DNA from: CAVRZY01 sp963725415
GTDB taxonomy: Bacteria > Acidobacteriota > Terriglobia > Bryobacterales > Bryobacteraceae
Assembly (NCBI GenBank): GCA_963725415.1
Contig: CAVRZY010000094.1
Span: forward strand, 1 to 25,455
Direction: 5' to 3'
Length of the DNA stretch: 25,455 nt
The position numbers and the translations under genes were made by a program. The notes under the pieces are model-generated. The model was not told where the DNA came from. It saw only the letters and a program-made list of their open reading frames with translations, and ran no database searches. This document shows, piece after piece, positions 1 through 9,238 of the stretch. Within the stretch, counting starts at the first letter, position 1. The number at the start of each line of letters is the position of its first letter.

Positions 1-461
1 TGGCCGAAGCCAAGAAGGACAGGGGCCGAGGCCGTGATCCATTGCGGCGACCTGATCGGCGCCAATACGCTGAAGGCCACCCTCGCGCTGGGTATGGTGG
101 TCCATGCGTGCACGGCAACAATCTCGGCGACCCGGTGGCGATCGCGCGGCTCGCCTGCAATTCCGACGGCCGGTTCCACTATTACGGCGAGGACGCCGAC
201 CTGGTCCTCGCGGACCGGCGCATTTTCGTCACCCACTACCCTCACTACGGCCACGCCATGGCCTGCGCCGGCGATCACGACCTGGTGTGCCGCGGCCACA
301 GCCATGTGGCCAAGCTGACGCAACAGGCCAATATCCATGGCGGCGCCACCTGGCTGGTCAATCTCGGCACCGTGGCGGGCCTGGGGGCCGAGGCCGCAAC
401 CTGGATCCTCGCCGACCTCGGCGCGATGTCGTTTGAAATTCGAATAACCCCTACGGTTTGA
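1..461 (+). pseudogene. YfcE-type metallophosphoesterase, partial and frameshifted
   Basis: This is a calcineurin-like phosphoesterase of the YfcE/MJ0936 type, a metal-dependent phosphodiesterase. The metal-site blocks appear in order: HCGDLIGA at about 36-60, VHGNN at about 107-121 and GHSH at about 295-306, followed by LVNLGTVAGLG, which is typical of the family's C-terminal half. The GDLIGA block and the HGNN block lie in different frames. Restoring one missing base near 104-107 (in GTCCATGCGTG) joins them. The 5' end lies outside the window. The usual Asp after HGNN is replaced by Leu-Gly-Asp. The frame ends at the TGA at 459-461. Whether the break is real or a base-calling error cannot be told here; the single-base nature favours an error. 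The family call is firm, but the cellular substrate is unknown. Confidence 0.75.
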
Positions 462-521
462 GCGGTCGTTCTCCCTTATGAGGTCGAGGGGCTTGCCAGG
501 CTGCTATCCGGCTGCCGGCGG

Positions 522-1400
522 GTGGCGATGCAGTACTCCCCGCGTTGCGCCATTCCCTACATTTCGATGGTGGATGCCGGCACCGTCGAGCTGGTGGGCA
601 GCCTGGGTGTGGAGGTCGCCTCTTCGGCCAACCTGATCCAGTACTTCGAGGCGCGCTGGACCCCGGAAAAGCTTCAGTGTCATCTGGAGGCGGGACGCAG
701 AGTGGATGCGATCCGGGCGGCAGCTTTTGGCCTGATTGGGGACAGGCTCCGAGCTGGGGCCGGAATTACTGAATTCGAGGTGAAGCAGTTCGTTCTGGAG
801 CGTTTTCGAGAAGCCGGCCTGGTGACGGACCACGGCCCGATTGTTGCGGTGAACGCCAATGCTTCAAACCCCCACTACGAGCCCCAAAGCTCGACCAGCC
901 TGGAGATCCGCCGCGGGGATTGCGTGTTGCTGGATATGTGGGCCAAGCTGGACAGGCCGGAAGCCGTTTACTATGACATTACCTGGACCGGCTGCTGCGG
1001 GCCGCAGCCGCCGTCTCAGGTGGAGAACGTTTTTCATGTGGTACGGACAGCGCGCGACCGCGCCATTGAGTTTGTCGGGCAGGCAGCCGCCGAGCAACGC
1101 GCGTTGCGCGGTTTTGAAGTCGATGATGCCGCCAGGGCCTACATAATAGAACAAGGGTACGGACAGTATTTCACCCACCGGACCGGCCATTCGATCGGCG
1201 TGGAAGTCCACGGAGCCGGCGCCAACATGGATAACTTTGAAACCCACGACGAGCGCAGGGTGATCCCGTGGACCTGCTTTTCGATCGAACCCGGCATCTA
1301 TCTGCCCGAGTTCGGGATAAGATCAGAGGTCAACGTTTTCATTGATGAGGAGGAAGCGCGAGTAACTGGAGAAATCCAGCAACAGCTCGTGCTGATTTGA
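522..1400 (+). CDS. M24-family metallopeptidase (Xaa-Pro aminopeptidase-like), N-terminally truncated
   Basis: This is a pita-bread-fold metallopeptidase related to Xaa-Pro dipeptidases and creatinases. All five dinuclear-metal ligands are visible: D138 (LLDMW), D152 (YYDITW), H223 (RTGHSIG), E256 (FSIEPGIY) and E269 (IRSEVNV), with H118 (NPHY) as the likely substrate-side histidine. It should therefore be catalytically competent. The GTG at 522 is only the first start after an in-frame TGA at 459-461. Homology-like sequence (EGLARLLSGCRRVAMQYSP) already runs upstream of it, and relatives usually carry about 100 more N-terminal residues. The true 5' part is missing, by deletion, chimeric joining or an undetected frameshift. 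It has no signal peptide in this form. The next gene starts one base after its stop, suggesting cotranscription. Confidence 0.82.
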   Translation: MAMQYSPRCAIPYISMVDAGTVELVGSLGVEVASSANLIQYFEARWTPEKLQCHLEAGRRVDAIRAAAFGLIGDRLRAGAGITEFEVKQFVLERFREAGLVTDHGPIVAVNANASNPHYEPQSSTSLEIRRGDCVLLDMWAKLDRPEAVYYDITWTGCCGPQPPSQVENVFHVVRTARDRAIEFVGQAAAEQRALRGFEVDDAARAYIIEQGYGQYFTHRTGHSIGVEVHGAGANMDNFETHDERRVIPWTCFSIEPGIYLPEFGIRSEVNVFIDEEEARVTGEIQQQLVLI

Positions 1401-1401
1401 T

Positions 1402-3055
1402 ATGTGGCGTTCAGTCATTCTTGTTCACTTACTCTTGTGCGGCGGGTGCCTGTATGGCGGCGAGCTTCAGTCTTCGCGCCAGCGGGGGAACGTGTTGGTG
1501 TTTCAGTTGGCGGACGGCCACGGCGAACTCGAGTGGGTGAGTCCATCGAGCTTCCGGTTTTCCCGGATCTGGCGCCCACCCAAGCGCCGGCGCGCGCCCA
1601 TTAAGGGGGAGAAAGTCGATGTCTCCAGGAAGGATTTGGGCGCCCACTTGGAATTCTCGACATCGTACTTCAAGCTCGAGATTGAGAAATCCAGTTTGCG
1701 TATTACGGCTAAGAACTCCGGCGAACGGTTGATGGCGGACCTTTCCGAGGTTCGAAAGGTGGGTGGGGCCGTCATTCTAGAGCGGACGGCCGATCCGTCG
1801 GAGAAGTATTATGGACTGGGGCTGAGGGCGGCACCGAATGTCGATCTTCGGGGTCAAAAGATCAAGGCCGGGAAGCCGTTCCTGAATCTCGAGCCGGGGT
1901 TATGCCGAATACTATACGAGTCCTGGGACGTATACTTTCGATTTGGCGTCTTCCAACCCCGACCGGCGCCGGGTTACCATCGAGGGCGGTGACAGCCTGG
2001 AGTATTTCTTCTATTACGGTCCCAGCCCGAAGGAGATTCTGGAAGAGCATCTGGCGGTGGCCGGCGGGATCGGAAACTTCGACTCGGCTGATTTTGGGAT
2101 TCTCGAATCCAGCCGACTGCCGAAGGGGGCCATCGCACTGCCCGCGCCGAAGGAAGGGTCGTGGGCGAGCCTGAGGGAAAGCGCTGGCTACCTTGCGCAC
2201 GCCAGCATGTCGGCCTTCTTGCTGGCCGCTTTCGATTTTTCCCCGTACCAATCCGGCCCAGAGGATTTGTTCAGCCGCGCCGCCCAGTTGGGCAGCGTGA
2301 TGCCGATCTTGTACGCCTCCTCAAGAGCTGGGCTGCGCGAGGCGGAGAAGAGCCAGGTCTACAAACGGATGGCAGAGATGAGGAGGCGGCTCACTCCTCT
2401 GTTTCTAACCTATGCGCAAGAGGCCCAGGAGCGGGGCTTTCCGATCGTCCGCCCGCTGGTCATGCAGTTCCCCAAGGATGACGAGGCGCTCCGGCGAACG
2501 GACGAGTTCATGATCGGCGATGAATTGTTAGTCGCACCGGCGTTCAGCCCGGAAGCAAGGGAAGAGGTGTATCTCCCTCAGGGGATTTGGACGGATTTGC
2601 GTACCAACGAGCTGTACAGGGGGCGGCAGACGGTTCGCATCCGGCCAAGCGCCGATGAGCCGCCGATGTTTGGGAGGAATGGCACCATCTTGCCGTTGGC
2701 GCCACTTTCAAGTGCAGAACCGATGACCTTGAGTTACTTTCCAAAGTTAGCCGCGGAGTTCTTCGTTTTTGAGGAAGACGCCGGGGATTATTCCATATTT
2801 CATGCGGGACCCGCGCTGGACGTGATGCGGCTGGAGAGCGAATCCCTCAAAGACCGCACCTACGAGTGGATCGTTCACCACTGGGGCCCGTGCCGGAAGG
2901 TCGCGGTGGTGGAAGGTCCCGAGTATACCCAGGTCAACAGCCGGAACGAGCTGAGGCCGGGGGCCTGGTTCCACGACCGAGTCAAAAACAACCTCCACAT
3001 TCGGACCCGTGTAGCGGCCAAACAGGACCAGATCATCAACATCTGGCCTCTGTAA
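1402..3055 (+). pseudogene. GH31-like protein lacking the catalytic core, one frameshift
   Basis: The N-terminus has a hydrophobic signal segment (MWRSVILVHLLLCGG), then the GH31 N-terminal beta-sandwich (YYGLGLRAAPNVDLRGQ, later LEYFFYYGPSPKEILEEH). The second half matches the end of the GH31 barrel and the C-terminal sheets (DLFSRAAQLGSVMPIL, DEFMIGDELLVAPAF, EVYLPQGIWTDL, NGTILPLAP). Only about 80 residues separate these halves, where active GH31 enzymes have the barrel with the WxDMNE nucleophile. That motif is absent, so no hydrolase activity is expected. A single extra G in GGGG at 1896-1899 breaks the frame; with three G the reading continues smoothly as EPGYAEYYTSPGTYTFDLA. The corrected length is about 550 residues, against 650-800 or more for typical GH31. 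The start lies one base after the M24 gene's stop. Confidence 0.72.
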
Positions 3056-3128
3056 GACCCAGCCAGGAGCGCCCTCCAGACAACCTTCCGACCTTGAGGC
3101 ATTGGGCCAAGCAGCGATGGTTCTGTCA

Positions 3129-5756
3129 TTACCGCGGCTCGGAGGCGGAAACACGTAGCCTGTCCCCGGTTTTGAGAAGCACGGCAGAGGCGAAGCGGAT
3201 CGTGGCCTCGCCGTTCTTTACAGTGACTTTTCCCGGGACTGGAGCGACTAGCTTGGCCTTGGACCCGAGATAGGGAAGGCGTAAAGTCAATAACTCCAGT
3301 ACGCCGCCTTCCAGAGTGATTTGCGCGTCTAAGCTGGCTGGGGTCAGCTTCTGAGAGTAACTTCCCCAGGACGTGCCGCTGGAGTACAGACAACGGAAAT
3401 CGCTTGGATTGACGCGCGGGCGGAAGCGCAGCTCCCTTTCCGGAGCGGAGTAACTGAAGCCGGAAAGCGCGGTGAGCAGCGACCAGCTCGACATGGCGCG
3501 GGCGTAGTGATGCCCGCATTCGAACTCGTTCCAGGGATTGCGGCGCGCCCCGTCATGACGGTTTCGTACGGCCTCGACTATGGCCAGCCCTTCCTTCACC
3601 ATCCCCTCGTAGATGAGGTGCGCCGCAACCTGGTATTCGATGCCGGTCCACACTTCATCGGAATACACAAAAGGCAGCGCCGGGCGTTTGTCTTTCGGCC
3701 AACTGCATAGCAGCAGGCCCTTCTCGTCGTTGAGAGCGTAAAGGCGCTGCGTGTTGGGGAAGTCGGAAAAGTCCTGACGGAAGTTATAACGGAAGATCGA
3801 GCGCAGTGCGGTCTGAAGATGCTCTGCCGGCAACAGCTTGCCCAGGCTGACTACTTCGGCGAACCACTGGCCGAGTAACTGGTCCGACAGGCAGCCGTCG
3901 CCGTACTGATACCTACCGGCCTTTTCCTGCCTCTCATCGACCTTTTGGACGTAGTACTCGCCATTCCACAGGAGCCGGTCCAACTGCGCGCGGCCCTGTT
4001 CGAAGACCTTCTGGTAAGTATCGGCGGCGGAGTCGTCTCCCAGATGTCGGGCCATTCTGGAGGCGGCAGCGAGAGCTCCCAGGTACAGCGTGCCCATCAT
4101 GGAGTTGGGGCCATAGAACTCGATGTCGTAGGTGTTGTGCTGCTCGCCCTCCATGACACCGTCGCGGTTGGGATCCCAGCTCACCCAGGCATACTCGAGG
4201 GCGCGCTTCACCTGGGGCCACAGCTTCCGCAGCCACTGGTCATCACCCGAGAGACGCCACTCGCGGTACACCTTCATCACGCAGCCCATCTGGCCGTCGG
4301 CGGCAGGCTGGTTGCGGTTGCCGCCCGGCCGCAGGGGGAGGGGCGTTCGGAAGCTCATGCTGCCGTCCGGGCGCAGATTCACCAGAAAATCCGTCTCGCG
4401 CATGCTGCGCTCCAGCTCCGGGTACAGGTGCGCCAGGGCCTGCTCGTAGTTGTAGACGTGCGTGCAGTTCATCGGGCAGCAACCCGCGTTATCGTTGCAA
4501 CCCTCGAAGGCCAGCGTCAGCTTGTTCTCCATCACCATGACGGTGTTGGTCCGCAGGATGGAGGCCTGGCTGGAAACCGCGTCAATGACCGGCGCAGGCA
4601 GCGTCGAAGCGTGTAGCGCGTCCCGATAGCGCCGCGACCGCTCCCGCAGCGCGTCGAGATTACGGAGTGCGTACGCGGCAGGCTCCCAGGCGGATGGCCA
4701 GCGGGCGCCGTAGTAGTTCTTCAGGGGCTCGCCTCGGTGTTCCTTCTCGCCGGTCCAGTAATGCTCGGTGTTGGGGAAACGCCAGGCCAGAACAAAAAGT
4801 ATCTTTTTTGTTTCGCCGGGCTCCAGGCTGAGGTGAGAAGCGAGGGTGGCGTATTCCGTGCTGCCTTCCTGGGAGGGCTTGGAGGGAAGGCTGGAGAAGC
4901 GTCCCTTGCCTAGAAATTCATCCCACCACTTCTGGAACTCATCCCACCAGCCGCCGTGCTCCCATTCGAGCCGGCAGGAGACGTCGCTGCCGGTGGTCAG
5001 CAGGGCCATCGAACCGTAGCGGGTCGCCTCCGGCGGGTACTTTTGCGAGCTTAGGAACAAGCCGCGGAGATCGTTTTCGCTACGAAACTCGTTGAGGTTC
5101 GCACCGAAAAACGGGGCGCGCCGGCCGCGCAGCCTGGTCACTCCATCGTAGCCCACCGGATTCATGATCGAGAAGGCCAGCGCCGCTTCCAGCTTCGAGG
5201 CGGCGCGGGAGGTCAGACTATAAGTCAGCAAGGCCACGGGCAGGCCGGAGTCGTCCATTTCCAGGGGAATCATGGGGTTGAAGGCGTCGAGCGAGACCTC
5301 GACCGGCAGCGTCGCATCCTGGAAACGAATCTGGGCGAACGGATAGGCGCCCGTGAAGATGGCTTCCCGAAAGCGGGGCAGGCCCAGGGCCGTTTCGCGT
5401 GGCACGCCGGAGCCGCCGCTAAAGGGAGGCAACGGCCGCCGCTCGAGCACCCGGATCAAAGGCTTGGCCAGACCGCCGCCCGCCAGCCGCAAAGCCACAA
5501 AGGTGAAGGGCAGAATCCCGCCTTTGTTCGGCCGGTTGAAAATCTCCCAATCCCGCAGGTTGCCGAAGCCGCCCAGCGAGACGGTTCCCGTACCGATGCC
5601 GCCCAGCGGGAAGGCGATCTCCCGCAGGGCCTCGCCTCGAAAACTCCGCCCGATGGGAACCGGAGCGGCCGGCCGTTGAGTCTGGGCTTTGGGTACATCT
5701 TGTGCGGCTGCGGTGGCAGCCGTAGTTAGCAAGAGACTTCGTCTGCTGACTTTCAT
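3129..5756 (-). CDS. GH116 beta-glucosidase/glucosylceramidase-like, Tat-type secreted
   Basis: This is a family GH116 retaining glycosidase (the bile-acid beta-glucosidase GBA2 / TxGH116 type) that removes beta-linked glucose or xylose from glycosides. The N-terminal domain begins at IAFPLGGIGTGTVSLGGFGNLRDWEIFN, and the C-terminal (alpha/alpha)6 barrel follows. The acid/base Asp is likely the D of SDEVW near residue 700. The nucleophile Glu is likely within MEGEQHNTYD near residue 540. The spacing of about 160 residues matches the family. I chose the ATG at 5756 because it opens a twin-arginine-like leader (KVSRRSLLLTTAATAAA), has GGA upstream and clears the neighbouring gene; a start at 5795 would overlap that gene. 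It is the last gene of a three-gene minus-strand operon, 31 nt after the dehydratase gene. Length (875 residues) is normal for the family. Confidence 0.9.
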   Translation of the reverse strand: MKVSRRSLLLTTAATAAAQDVPKAQTQRPAAPVPIGRSFRGEALREIAFPLGGIGTGTVSLGGFGNLRDWEIFNRPNKGGILPFTFVALRLAGGGLAKPLIRVLERRPLPPFSGGSGVPRETALGLPRFREAIFTGAYPFAQIRFQDATLPVEVSLDAFNPMIPLEMDDSGLPVALLTYSLTSRAASKLEAALAFSIMNPVGYDGVTRLRGRRAPFFGANLNEFRSENDLRGLFLSSQKYPPEATRYGSMALLTTGSDVSCRLEWEHGGWWDEFQKWWDEFLGKGRFSSLPSKPSQEGSTEYATLASHLSLEPGETKKILFVLAWRFPNTEHYWTGEKEHRGEPLKNYYGARWPSAWEPAAYALRNLDALRERSRRYRDALHASTLPAPVIDAVSSQASILRTNTVMVMENKLTLAFEGCNDNAGCCPMNCTHVYNYEQALAHLYPELERSMRETDFLVNLRPDGSMSFRTPLPLRPGGNRNQPAADGQMGCVMKVYREWRLSGDDQWLRKLWPQVKRALEYAWVSWDPNRDGVMEGEQHNTYDIEFYGPNSMMGTLYLGALAAASRMARHLGDDSAADTYQKVFEQGRAQLDRLLWNGEYYVQKVDERQEKAGRYQYGDGCLSDQLLGQWFAEVVSLGKLLPAEHLQTALRSIFRYNFRQDFSDFPNTQRLYALNDEKGLLLCSWPKDKRPALPFVYSDEVWTGIEYQVAAHLIYEGMVKEGLAIVEAVRNRHDGARRNPWNEFECGHHYARAMSSWSLLTALSGFSYSAPERELRFRPRVNPSDFRCLYSSGTSWGSYSQKLTPASLDAQITLEGGVLELLTLRLPYLGSKAKLVAPVPGKVTVKNGEATIRFASAVLLKTGDRLRVSASEPR

Positions 5757-5787
5757 AGAGGGAGTCCTTTGATGCATGAAGCCGTCG

Positions 5788-7034
5788 TCACTCAAAAAAC
5801 TTCTCGCTGCGCTTCCGGTACTTATACGCTACATCCTGGTCTAGTTCGATACCGAGACCGGGCGCGTCCGGGACACGGATTCTGCCTCTTTGGATCATCG
5901 GCCCCGGCCTGTTCTTCACCAGCTCGTCGAAGAAGGGGACGCTGGCGGCGTGCCACTCCAGCGCCAGCAGGTTGGGAATCGCGGCACAGAGATGGACTCC
6001 GGCCATAGTCCCCAGCGGGCCACTGATGTTGTGGGGCGCCAGGTTGACGTAATGCAGGTCCGCCAGATCGGCTACTTTGCGGCCCTCCCATAAGCCGATC
6101 TTCTGCACGTCCGGCGCCAGCACGCGGAGGCCCGCTTCCGTAATAAGGCGTTCGAAATCGATGCGGTGATAATGATTCTCCCCGGTCGAGATTGGGGTGC
6201 GGGTATTGCGCTGGACCACGGCAAGGGCGGGAATGTTCTCCGGCGGGATGGGGTCCTCCAGCCAGAGCAGATTATAACCCTCCAGGGCGCGGGCCAACTC
6301 CACCGCGGCCTGTACCCCATAGCTCCAGTGGCAATCCACCGCCAGCCCGACATTCGGGCCCACGGCCTCTCGAACCGCGTGGACCAAGGCCGAGGCAAAC
6401 TCGATCTCGGCCCGGCTTAGGTCCCGATTGTATTCATCGGTCTCGTAAGGCGCCGGGACATCCAAATCAAACTTGAGGATGTCGAAGCCGCGCTCCGCCA
6501 TCTCCTTGGCCTGGCGCGCATAGGAGGCCGGAGTCAGTTGGTCCTCCCTGGCGGCGTCCCAGCCATGGTGCTTCAGGCTGATGACGCTCTGCTGCGACTC
6601 TTCACCCTCCTTCAGCATCCAGTGCGGCGTTCGCGGATTCACCAGCGGGCCGAGGCTTTCCAGCGCTTCTCCGGCGTGACAGTCGGCATAGATGCGGATT
6701 TCGTTGCGATACCTGCCACCCAGGATCTGCCACACCGGCAGGTGGTACTTCTTTCCAATGATGTCCAGGAGGGCCGCTTCCATGCCGCAAATAGCGTGCA
6801 TGGTGAGGCCGGGCGAGGCGTGCACACAACGGCCGCGCAACCTTCGCAGGATCCGGTCGATCGAGGTAGGGTCCTCGCCCAGGAGGACGCAGGCGAATTC
6901 CCGGATCACCGCCGGGATTCCGGGGCCAGAAAAGCCTCGCCGTAGCCGGTGATCTTCTCGTCGGTCTCGATCTTGACGATGGTCCAGTCGAAATTGGACT
7001 CGATCACGGCCGTACTGATATGGGTGACCTTCAT
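5788..7034 (-). pseudogene. Enolase-superfamily mandelate racemase/sugar-acid dehydratase-like enzyme, one frameshift
   Basis: This belongs to the mandelate racemase/muconate lactonizing group, probably a galactonate- or mannonate-dehydratase-like acid-sugar dehydratase. The metal ligands are visible: Asp in LAVDCHWSYG, Glu in LLWLEDPIPPEN and Glu in PISTGENHYH. A catalytic-type His lies in NLAPHNISGPLG. Reading from the ATG at 7034 gives the family's N-terminus (MKVTHISTAVIES, then ITGYGEAFLAP). The frame breaks at a C-run (GGGG on the plus strand, 6922-6925). Adding one C restores AFLAPGIPAVIREFAC and joins the rest, giving about 415 residues. If the break is not corrected, the frame starts at 6909 and lacks the capping-domain N-terminus. 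The gene sits 36 nt after the DUF6282 gene and 31 nt before GH116, consistent with sugar oxidation products being processed by the same operon. The exact substrate cannot be read from sequence. Confidence 0.82.
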
Positions 7035-7070
7035 AGACTCAGCTAAGGTAACATTTTCGCAGGGAAAGGG

Positions 7071-7958
7071 TCAGGGGATCCCCAGTAGCTTAGCCGGGTT
7101 GGCTTTTGCCATGCGGTCGACTTCGGCGGCGGTGAAGCCTCGCTCACCAAGAGCCCGGAAGAACGCCAGCAAGCCGTCGGGATGAAGCGGATGGGCCGCC
7201 TGGCCGAGATCACTGGAGAGGATGCAGTGCTCCGGACCGAGGCGTCGAATGGCACTGGCAAGTTGCTCGATACTCAGAACCGGTTTGGGACCGAGCACAG
7301 GGTTGTAGCAGAACTCGATAAAGGCGCCCAGATCGGCGGCCTGCTTCATCTCCTCGATCTTCATCCCCACGGGCGGCGCCATGGCGTGCGTGACCACGAT
7401 GTGCTCGACACCGCACGCCTTCGCTTCCCTGATCAGCAGCAGGTTTTCCGAGGCGGAGGAGTGGCCGGTGGCCAGCACCAGTCTGTGCCTGGCGATCAGG
7501 TCCAGTACCTGCCCCACCTGGGGCAGAAGGCGGCCATCTTTCGAGATGGGCACGAAAGGTCTGGATTCCTTCGAGGACCGCACCTGGTTCTCCGCGTCGA
7601 AAGTGGGCATCCAGACTATGCGGCCCCAGCCGCCCTTCACGCCCACCATGTGCTCGACCGCGGCGAGATTGATCCCGCCCACCGAGCGGTTCAAAGCAAT
7701 GCCGCCGAAGACCTCCATTCCGGGGGCCTGCTGGCGCGCCAGCCAAGCCAGCGAAGCGGTGGGCTCGAAGTGGTTCTTTAGCACCACGCCACGTAACCCC
7801 TTAGACTGGGCCAGCTTGGCGAGCGTGACCCCGTCGATCGAGCGAGCTATGCTGTCAGGATCCGAGTGCGCGTGGATATCGATGACGCCGGCCAGGGTCT
7901 GCGCATGGAGGGCTGCAAAGCCGCATAGCCCCAGTGGGATAAGCTTCAGCTTGTCCAT
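7071..7958 (-). CDS. DUF6282-type amidohydrolase-fold protein, secreted
   Basis: This is a 295-residue metal-dependent hydrolase-like protein. It has a short signal peptide (KLKLIPLGLCGFAALHAQT), the paired histidine metal motif IDIHAHSDPD (H29, H31), later histidines in LATGHSSAS and VVTHAMAPP, and an Asp in ILSSDLGQ. This pattern resembles the amidohydrolase/PHP-like DUF6282 family, whose substrate is not established. It is the first gene of a minus-strand set with the dehydratase (36 nt downstream) and GH116. Its export and position suggest it acts on a periplasmic lactone, ester or amide from the same pathway; this is inference. No strong ribosome-binding site is visible before the ATG at 7958. 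The reading frame is intact, unlike that of its downstream neighbour. Confidence 0.75.
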   Translation of the reverse strand: MDKLKLIPLGLCGFAALHAQTLAGVIDIHAHSDPDSIARSIDGVTLAKLAQSKGLRGVVLKNHFEPTASLAWLARQQAPGMEVFGGIALNRSVGGINLAAVEHMVGVKGGWGRIVWMPTFDAENQVRSSKESRPFVPISKDGRLLPQVGQVLDLIARHRLVLATGHSSASENLLLIREAKACGVEHIVVTHAMAPPVGMKIEEMKQAADLGAFIEFCYNPVLGPKPVLSIEQLASAIRRLGPEHCILSSDLGQAAHPLHPDGLLAFFRALGERGFTAAEVDRMAKANPAKLLGIP

Positions 7959-8039
7959 GCCTCAAGCTATCACGTCAGGACCAGCCAGTGTCCTGTGCCA
8001 CCTACCGAGGCTCGCGTAATTGGCTTACAGCACGCTGCC

Positions 8040-8162
8040 GAGGTGGCGCGGGCTTCAGCCTGCCGAGCCGACACTCATGTCGGCTCTTGAGCCGCGTGGA
8101 AAAGCCAGCGGAAGCGCCGAGATGAGTCTCGGCGCGGCAGGCAAGAGTGCCTGCGCCACATC
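8040..8162. repeat. Cloverleaf-like intergenic palindromic repeat
   Basis: An imperfect outer stem pairs GAGGTGGCGCGGGC...GCCTGCCG (from 8040) with its near-complement ending GCCTGCGCCACATC at 8162. Inside are two perfect hairpins: GCCGACA/TGTCGGC with a 4-nt loop (8067-8084) and GCGCCGAGA/TCTCGGCGC with a 4-nt loop (8114-8135). The element fills the gap between the divergent DUF6282 and YheT-type genes. It looks like a REP/BIME-type or non-autonomous mobile repeat. Its GAGGTGGCGCxGGC end recurs inside the element at 15900-16030, which supports a dispersed family. Confidence 0.7.
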
Positions 8163-8237
8163 GGAATTGGTCACTGTATTCTGCAAGCCTCATTAAGACC
8201 AGGCGGGTATCTCCCGGCTGAAGGCTAGCCGCTCAGC

Positions 8238-8243
8238 TAGAAT
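8238..8243 (+). promoter_or_regulatory. Possible -10 element (TAGAAT) for a leaderless YheT-type gene
   Basis: TAGAAT lies 6 nt before the TTG start at 8250, where transcription would begin at or next to the start codon. No ribosome-binding site and no convincing -35 hexamer are seen. The call is tentative. Confidence 0.3.
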
Positions 8244-8249
8244 AGACCC

Positions 8250-9236
8250 TTGCAGCCTTTTGTCCCGCTATTCTCCAACCCACACTTGTTGACCATGGCG
8301 GCGCACTACTGGCCGCGGGGGCTGGATGAGCGCAGGTTTCCGGTGGAGGCCAGGCTGTACCGTACCGAGCCCGAAGTGCAGGTGCTGGTGCACAGCCAGC
8401 GCCCGCCAGGGGCGCCTCTCGGTCAGGTGGTGCTGGTGCACGGCCTGGAGGGGTCCAGCCAGTCCGGGTACATGAAAAGCATGGCGCAAGCCGTGCTGGC
8501 GGCGGGCTTCACGGCGCATCGGTTTAACATGCGGAGCTGCGGCGGCACAGAAGCTCTCTGCCCGACAACCTGTCACTCCGGGCTGACCAGCGATGTGCTG
8601 TTTGTGCTGCGCCAACTGGCCCGGCAGGGCCCGGCGCCGATCTTCCTGGTCGGCTACTCCCTGGGCGGCAACGTCGCTTTGAAGCTGGCCGGCGAACTGG
8701 AACAGCAGGCGCCAGCTCTGCTGGCGGGGATCTGCGTGGTTTCCACCCCCATCGATCTGGCGGGGTGCGCGCGTTGCCTGGAGGCGCCGGTTAACCGGGT
8801 TTACGAGCAGCGCTTCCTGCGCAAGCTCAAGCGACGGATCCGCGTGAAGCACCGCTATCTGCCGGAGCGGTACCGGCTGGATGGCCTAGACGCCCTCAAA
8901 AGCATCCGGGAATTCGACGAGCGCTTCACCGCGCCCGGTTTCGGCTTCCGGAATGCCGCGCACTACTACGAAACGCAGTCCGCCAGCCGCTTCCTCAGCC
9001 GCATACGGATTCCGGTGCTGCTGCTTCAAGCCAGGGATGACCCGGTGATCCCGTTTGAAGTCTTCGAGCAGCCGGCCCTTCGGGAGAACCCGCACCTGAA
9101 ACTGCTGGCGGTCGAGCACGGCGGCCACCTGGGCTTCCTGTCGCGGCGTCGCCCACGGTTCTGGGCCGACTGGGTGATAATAGAATGGATTAGGGAACGG
9201 CACGGAACAAAACGCCGCCCGATTCCGTCCCTTTAG
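8250..9236 (+). CDS. YheT-type alpha/beta hydrolase
   Basis: This is a cytoplasmic alpha/beta-hydrolase of the YheT/UPF0017 (ABHD1/3-like) type, a putative esterase or lipase-like enzyme. The family opening (FSNPHLLTMAAHYWPR), oxyanion region (LVHGLEGSS), nucleophile elbow GYSLGGN (S137), acid (D263/D264 in ARDDPVIP) and catalytic His (H293 in EHGGHLGF) are all in the expected order, so the triad is complete. The TTG at 8250 is chosen because it places the conserved FxNPHL block ten residues in, and no ATG is available before it. Length (328 residues) is normal for the family. Its stop overlaps the start of the next permease (TAGTGATG), implying translational coupling with the permease pair. 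Confidence 0.87.
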   Translation: MQPFVPLFSNPHLLTMAAHYWPRGLDERRFPVEARLYRTEPEVQVLVHSQRPPGAPLGQVVLVHGLEGSSQSGYMKSMAQAVLAAGFTAHRFNMRSCGGTEALCPTTCHSGLTSDVLFVLRQLARQGPAPIFLVGYSLGGNVALKLAGELEQQAPALLAGICVVSTPIDLAGCARCLEAPVNRVYEQRFLRKLKRRIRVKHRYLPERYRLDGLDALKSIREFDERFTAPGFGFRNAAHYYETQSASRFLSRIRIPVLLLQARDDPVIPFEVFEQPALRENPHLKLLAVEHGGHLGFLSRRRPRFWADWVIIEWIRERHGTKRRPIPSL

Positions 9237-9238
9237 TG

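Noticed and set aside
5757..5795. Upstream start (5795) for the GH116 gene
   Set aside because: It would overlap the preceding gene's end and bury the twin-arginine leader. The ATG at 5756 gives a normal signal peptide.
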